A stretch of DNA of 64,000 nt. Origin: Paeniglutamicibacter kerguelensis. Lineage in GTDB: Bacteria > Actinomycetota > Actinomycetes > Actinomycetales > Micrococcaceae. Every line of letters begins with the position of its first letter. The first letter of the stretch is position 1. Of the stretch, positions 60,844 through 64,000 are shown in pieces. The position numbers and the translations under genes are program-made. The stretch lies in the NCBI RefSeq assembly GCF_017876535.1, contig NZ_JAGIOF010000001.1:3348001-3412000 (forward strand), in the 5' to 3' direction. The notes under the pieces are model-generated. The model had not been told where the DNA came from. It made no database searches and worked only from the letters and a program-made list of their open reading frames with translations.

Positions 60844-60884
60844 GATGTTCTCCTAGTTAAAAGTTGCGGCGCCGAAGAGTGATG

Positions 60885-62045
60885 CTAGACGCTCTGGTTA
60901 CACCAGCCACTTACTACTGCGGCGTATATCTCGATAATTTCTTCGTATTTCGCCAGTTCCACCCATTCGTCGGCCCAGGAGTAGGGAGGTGTGCCTGGAC
61001 CGATGTTCACCGATGGAATGCCTGCTTGGTGGAGCGGAACCATGTCGGTCCAGAACGGAATGCCCTGGAAGACCGGTTCGGCGCCAACGCTGTGCATGGC
61101 CGCAGCCACGGCACGAGCGATGGGGCTGTCTTTGTCGATTTCGTAGGGAAGGCGGGGGCCGGAAAGCCAGTGTTCGCTGAATTCAACCGTCGCGTCGATG
61201 CGCGGATCGGTTTCCGCGAGTTTCTGAATCATGCTTTCCGCTTGGTCGCGTACGTCGTATGGGTCCTGGCTGGGAAGCAACCGAATGTCGCAGGTCATTT
61301 CGCAACGGTCAGGAACTTGGTTGTGCTTGGTGCCTCCGCGCACAGTGCCGATGTTCAGCTTGGGTCCGCCGGGGAGTTCGGGGTGCGGGTCGTACGGCAT
61401 TTCGGATTCGAACTTCCGCATGCCTGCGAGGACCGGTTCCATGGTTTCAATGGCGTTGAGTCCGAGTTCCTTGGCGGAAGTATGCGCCTGTTTGCCGTGC
61501 GTGGTGACCTTCAGATAGGCGGCCCCCCTGTGGACCGTGCCGATGGTGTTGTCCGTGGGCTCACCGCAGATGCCTGCGTCCGCAGTAAATCCGGCTTCGA
61601 GGAGCGAACGGGTGCCGACTCCACCTTCGAAGTGGCAAGAGACGCCCTGGAACACGAGGTCGCCCTTCGGACGCTGGCCGCCGGTGGCAATGCGGCGCAT
61701 GACAGCGAGGGCCGCCGTGGTAGCGGCCTTCATGTCCGCAATGCCTGCCCCATAGATGCGACCATCTTCAACCGTTCCGTGGAAGGGATCCTTGGTCCAG
61801 TCCGGAGAGGCTTCGTACGTGTCCAGATGCCCGTTCAGAAGGAGCGACTTGCCGCCGCCGGTTCCTCGGATGCGTCCACCAACCGAATACCGTCCAGGCA
61901 TCGACTCAACAAGTTCTACTTCGTCAACGCCCCATTCACGCATCCGCTGCGCAATATATTCGGCCAGCTGCGTTTCATTACCCCATGTTGAGTCGATGGA
62001 AAGTATTTCCTGAAGCAGCTGTACATCCGCGCTGAGCTCTGTCAT
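60885..62045 (-). CDS. M20-family deacylase (ArgE/DapE/aminoacylase-like)
   Basis: A 386-residue di-zinc metallopeptidase. Motif HLD (residue ~73) in LLLNGHLDTYE, then the bridging Asp in GAGIADMKAATTAAL, Glu residues in CHFEGGVGTRS and a lid-domain histidine (HTSAKELGLNA) and final HPE region are all found. These enzymes cleave N-acyl groups from amino acids (ArgE, ACY1, SndB). First gene of the operon with an importer for amino-acid-like substrates; AAGGAGG precedes the ATG. It probably processes the imported compound. Confidence 0.9.
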   Translation of the reverse strand: MTELSADVQLLQEILSIDSTWGNETQLAEYIAQRMREWGVDEVELVESMPGRYSVGGRIRGTGGGKSLLLNGHLDTYEASPDWTKDPFHGTVEDGRIYGAGIADMKAATTAALAVMRRIATGGQRPKGDLVFQGVSCHFEGGVGTRSLLEAGFTADAGICGEPTDNTIGTVHRGAAYLKVTTHGKQAHTSAKELGLNAIETMEPVLAGMRKFESEMPYDPHPELPGGPKLNIGTVRGGTKHNQVPDRCEMTCDIRLLPSQDPYDVRDQAESMIQKLAETDPRIDATVEFSEHWLSGPRLPYEIDKDSPIARAVAAAMHSVGAEPVFQGIPFWTDMVPLHQAGIPSVNIGPGTPPYSWADEWVELAKYEEIIEIYAAVVSGWCNQSV

Positions 62046-62110
62046 TGGTCCTCCTTGGTGGCTGGTCGCCCGGTGCCCTCGCCGTTTGCGACCTCGACGT
62101 TGTGAAAACT

Positions 62111-62135
62111 ATGCAACACTTTGCGAGTGCTGCAT
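62111..62135. promoter_or_regulatory. Candidate LysR operator in the divergent promoter
   Basis: ATGCA-a-CACT-5 bases-AGTG-c-TGCAT is an inverted repeat with one mismatch pair, located between the M20 start (62045) and the LysR start (62172), where a LysR dimer would bind. Confidence 0.6.
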
Positions 62136-62171
62136 ATCACATGAATTCGAAGGAAGGTATCGGAATAATCG

Positions 62172-63107
62172 ATGGCTGAAATAACCCTCAAGCAACTCGA
62201 ATACTTGCTGGCGGCGGCCGAGGCCGGCAGTGTCACAGGTGCGGCCACGAAGCTGTTTCTCAGCCAATCTGCCGTCTCGACGGCACTCGCCGACCTGGAA
62301 CAGTCGCTCGGCGCGCAACTGTTTGTTCGCCACCCTCGAGGAATGAGCCTCACCACGGTGGGCCGCGAGGTGGTGGCCGACAGCAGGCGGATCATTATGG
62401 GCATTGAGGAAATGCATGAGTCCGCCAGAAGTAGCGTCGATTCTCTAGCAGGCAAGCTCCGCGTCGGCTGCTACTCGTCCCTGGCTCCCGTGCTGCTGCC
62501 CATGGTGATCGATGAATTCCTGCGGAAGAACCCGCGGGTCGAGCTTTCGTTCATGGAAGGCGACCAGAAGACTCTCGCCGATTCTCTTGCAAACGGGGCA
62601 TTGGATCTGATCATCGTCTACGACTACCAGCTGCACGAACTCAAGCAATCCGGAACATTTACCCTGACCCGGGTCTATGCGTCCAAGCCCTACGTGGTCC
62701 TGCCTGTCGACCACCCATTGGCAGAACACCGCCGAGTCTCCCTGCGCGAGCTTGCCCCTGAACCGATGATCCTGTTCGACCTTGCTCCCGGCGGGGAGTA
62801 CTTCCTGTCGTTCTTCCAGCTTGAGGGGCTAGAGCCGACCGTCCGCTTTCAGACAACCAGTTTCGAGATGGTTCGCGCGCTTGTCGCGCGCGGCCTCGGA
62901 TACTCCATCCTGAGCCAGCGCACCGCAATCTCCATGAGCTACGAAGGGTTGCAGGTGGCCACGCGCGAACTTGCGGCGGACATCCCGCCACTGGGCATTG
63001 CCACTGCGCATCTATCCAGGGTGCGGCCGACTGCACGCGTGCGGGCGTTCATGGAACAGGTCGAAACCAGCCTCGCGCTCTGGAGTGGAATGCATGAACC
63101 TCGATGA
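62172..63107 (+). CDS. LysR-family regulator
   Basis: A 311-residue LysR protein; HTH ITLKQLEYLLAAAEAGSVTGAATKLFLSQSAVSTALADLEQSLGAQLFVR is at the N-terminus. The C-terminal effector domain is of normal length. It is divergent from the M20-importer operon and immediately upstream of the flavin reductase gene, so it is positioned to control both. Confidence 0.9.
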   Translation: MAEITLKQLEYLLAAAEAGSVTGAATKLFLSQSAVSTALADLEQSLGAQLFVRHPRGMSLTTVGREVVADSRRIIMGIEEMHESARSSVDSLAGKLRVGCYSSLAPVLLPMVIDEFLRKNPRVELSFMEGDQKTLADSLANGALDLIIVYDYQLHELKQSGTFTLTRVYASKPYVVLPVDHPLAEHRRVSLRELAPEPMILFDLAPGGEYFLSFFQLEGLEPTVRFQTTSFEMVRALVARGLGYSILSQRTAISMSYEGLQVATRELAADIPPLGIATAHLSRVRPTARVRAFMEQVETSLALWSGMHEPR

Positions 63108-63154
63108 ATTGGGTTTCGATTTTTTAGATGGATAACTAAGAAATAATCTGCTTG

Positions 63155-63193
63155 TTCAATTGCGACTTGAATCACAGACTGTTCTTGTGAACA
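63155..63193 (+). promoter_or_regulatory. Inverted repeats (LysR T-N11-A-type) before the flavin reductase gene
   Basis: TTCAA-7-TTGAA at 63155-63171 matches the T-N11-A LysR box layout; a second palindrome TGTTC-TTGT-GAACA at 63180-63193 follows. Both lie 45-85 bases before the start. Confidence 0.5.
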
Positions 63194-63237
63194 TTCAGAC
63201 CGGCACCATTTCCGGTCGATCCAAGGAGGTTGATTCA

Positions 63238-63822
63238 ATGTCTACGTCAGTCAAGCCAGCTGTCACCGTTGGCCTCAAGAGCAATCCAGAAGCGTTGCGG
63301 AACTCGTTCGTTGAGGCAATGGGGCGCGCCGCCACCGGCGTGACGATTGTTGGCACCGATGGCCCCAGCGGCAGGTATGCCCAGACGGTCAGCGCCATGT
63401 GCTCGGTGACAGCCGATCCAACCACCCTGCTGGTATGTGTGAACCGAAAAAGCCCGCTCAACGAGGCCATCGTCAAGCACGGCGTTTTCTCCGTCTCGTT
63501 ACTGGGACGCCAGCATGACCATGTGGCCGACACCTTTGCCGGCCGGCCTTGGCCCGGCAAGGAACGGTGGGATTTCACCTGCGGAGAATGGGCGCCGCTG
63601 CCTTCGGGCTGCCCCACGCTGGTGGACGCGCTGGCTTCATTTGACTGCATCCTACGGCAGGTCGTCGAATGCGGCACCCACTACATCTATTTCGGAAACG
63701 TCACCGCGGTAGGAGGCCAACCGGGAGAACCCTTGACCTATCACGCGCGCACCTATGGCAAACCAGAACCTGTTGAGCCGTCGGTGTTTCCCGACTACCC
63801 GGGTTCGGGCCCGGTGCGCTAA
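63238..63822 (+). CDS. Flavin reductase of two-component monooxygenase (HpaC/RutF-like)
   Basis: A 194-residue flavin_reduct-domain protein, e.g. GRAATGVTIVGTDGPSGRYAQTVSAMCSVTADPTTLLVCVNRKSPL and HGVFSVSLLGRQHDHVADTFAG; an FMN/FAD reductase that supplies reduced flavin to the oxygenase encoded downstream. AAGGAGG sits nine bases upstream of ATG 63238, an unusually good site. Confidence 0.9.
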   Translation: MSTSVKPAVTVGLKSNPEALRNSFVEAMGRAATGVTIVGTDGPSGRYAQTVSAMCSVTADPTTLLVCVNRKSPLNEAIVKHGVFSVSLLGRQHDHVADTFAGRPWPGKERWDFTCGEWAPLPSGCPTLVDALASFDCILRQVVECGTHYIYFGNVTAVGGQPGEPLTYHARTYGKPEPVEPSVFPDYPGSGPVR

Positions 63823-63870
63823 GACGCCAGCATTATCCAACTAATTTTCATGCGAGAAAGGTAGAGGCAA

Positions 63871-64000
63871 ATGCTTCGTACTGGTGAAGAATACCGCGAG
63901 TCCATTCGAGACGGCCGCAAGGTCTACGTCAACGGCGAGCAGGTGGACGACGTAACCACGCACCCCATGTTCAAGCCCATCGTTGATCAGCGAGCCATGA
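63871..64000 (+). CDS. HpaB-type flavin monooxygenase large component (partial, C-terminus outside window)
   Basis: Only 43 residues are visible. The start MLRTGEEYRESIRDGRKVYVNGE, then VDDVTTHPMFKPIVDQRA, is the N-terminus of the 4-hydroxyphenylacetate 3-monooxygenase (HpaB)/chlorophenol monooxygenase family. It follows the flavin reductase gene by 48 bases, as is normal for a two-component FADH2-dependent hydroxylase. The substrate is not determinable from this fragment. Confidence 0.85.
   Translation, partial: MLRTGEEYRESIRDGRKVYVNGEQVDDVTTHPMFKPIVDQRAM

Overview
The window is high-GC, densely coded chromosomal DNA from a free-living, metabolically versatile actinobacterium. GTG and TTG starts, 4-base ATGA/GTGA overlaps inside operons, divergent regulator/target pairs and the gene content (lutABC, AzgA-type purine permease, fused xanthine dehydrogenase, Opu-type osmoprotectant importer) all fit a soil member of the Micrococcaceae (Arthrobacter/Paeniglutamicibacter-like). 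The genus is an inference; no rRNA or other marker gene is present. No tRNA, rRNA, CRISPR array or prophage was seen.

Layout. 1-9.4 kb: a tightly overlapping operon (GH127 beta-L-arabinofuranosidase, oligopeptide-type ABC importer, S33 prolyl-aminopeptidase-like hydrolase cut by the window edge). It is divergent from a proline racemase/4-hydroxyproline epimerase family gene, and the shared promoter region carries two near-identical 20-bp operator-like repeats. I read this as a locus for scavenging plant hydroxyproline-rich (extensin-type) glycopeptides. 9.5-14.7 kb: a LuxR-type regulator, an SDR, a VOC protein, and a DHA2 efflux pump with two paralogous MarR regulators. 15-17.4 kb: two paralogous small DUF4190-like membrane proteins separated by a complete IS3-family element that sits in the loop of a terminator. 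17.6-32.5 kb: OsmC protein, amino-acid permease, CynX-like MFS, an ABC exporter with its TetR, a cupin, a second TetR facing a DUF1304/MDR-reductase pair across a 44-bp palindrome, then GntR-lutABC for L-lactate and a zinc alcohol dehydrogenase.

33-36.6 kb: three secreted proteins of unknown function, one built of tandem Ig-like and C-terminal modules. 36.7-40.5 kb: a stand-alone SdhA/FrdA-type flavoprotein divergent from a LysR, and a DUF4184 membrane protein. 40.7-48.4 kb: purine catabolism (structured leader, guanine deaminase, purine permease, XdhC, FAD subunit, fused Fe-S/Mo subunit, MocA-like cytidylyltransferase). 48.4-52.2 kb: a four-gene osmoprotectant ABC importer, followed downstream by a 54-bp perfect palindrome whose centre is a canonical ParB parS site. 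52.2-53.6 kb is mainly non-coding and AT-richer. 53.6-58.2 kb: a secreted SH3/polysaccharide-deacetylase protein and an N-acyl-D-amino-acid deacylase, FAH-family, RraA-family series whose first gene is preceded by a coupled 17-codon leader ORF. 58.4-64 kb: amino-acid ABC importer (permease and ATPase fused in one chain), binding protein and M20 deacylase, divergent from LysR, flavin reductase and an HpaB-type monooxygenase cut by the right edge.

The main theme is uptake plus first-step catabolism of nitrogen-rich organic compounds (glycopeptides, lactate, purines, N-acyl amino acids), each locus carrying its own regulator or operator. The strongest leads are the hydroxyproline-glycopeptide locus, the parS palindrome, the leader before the guanine deaminase, and the importer/deacylase/two-component monooxygenase locus at the right end.
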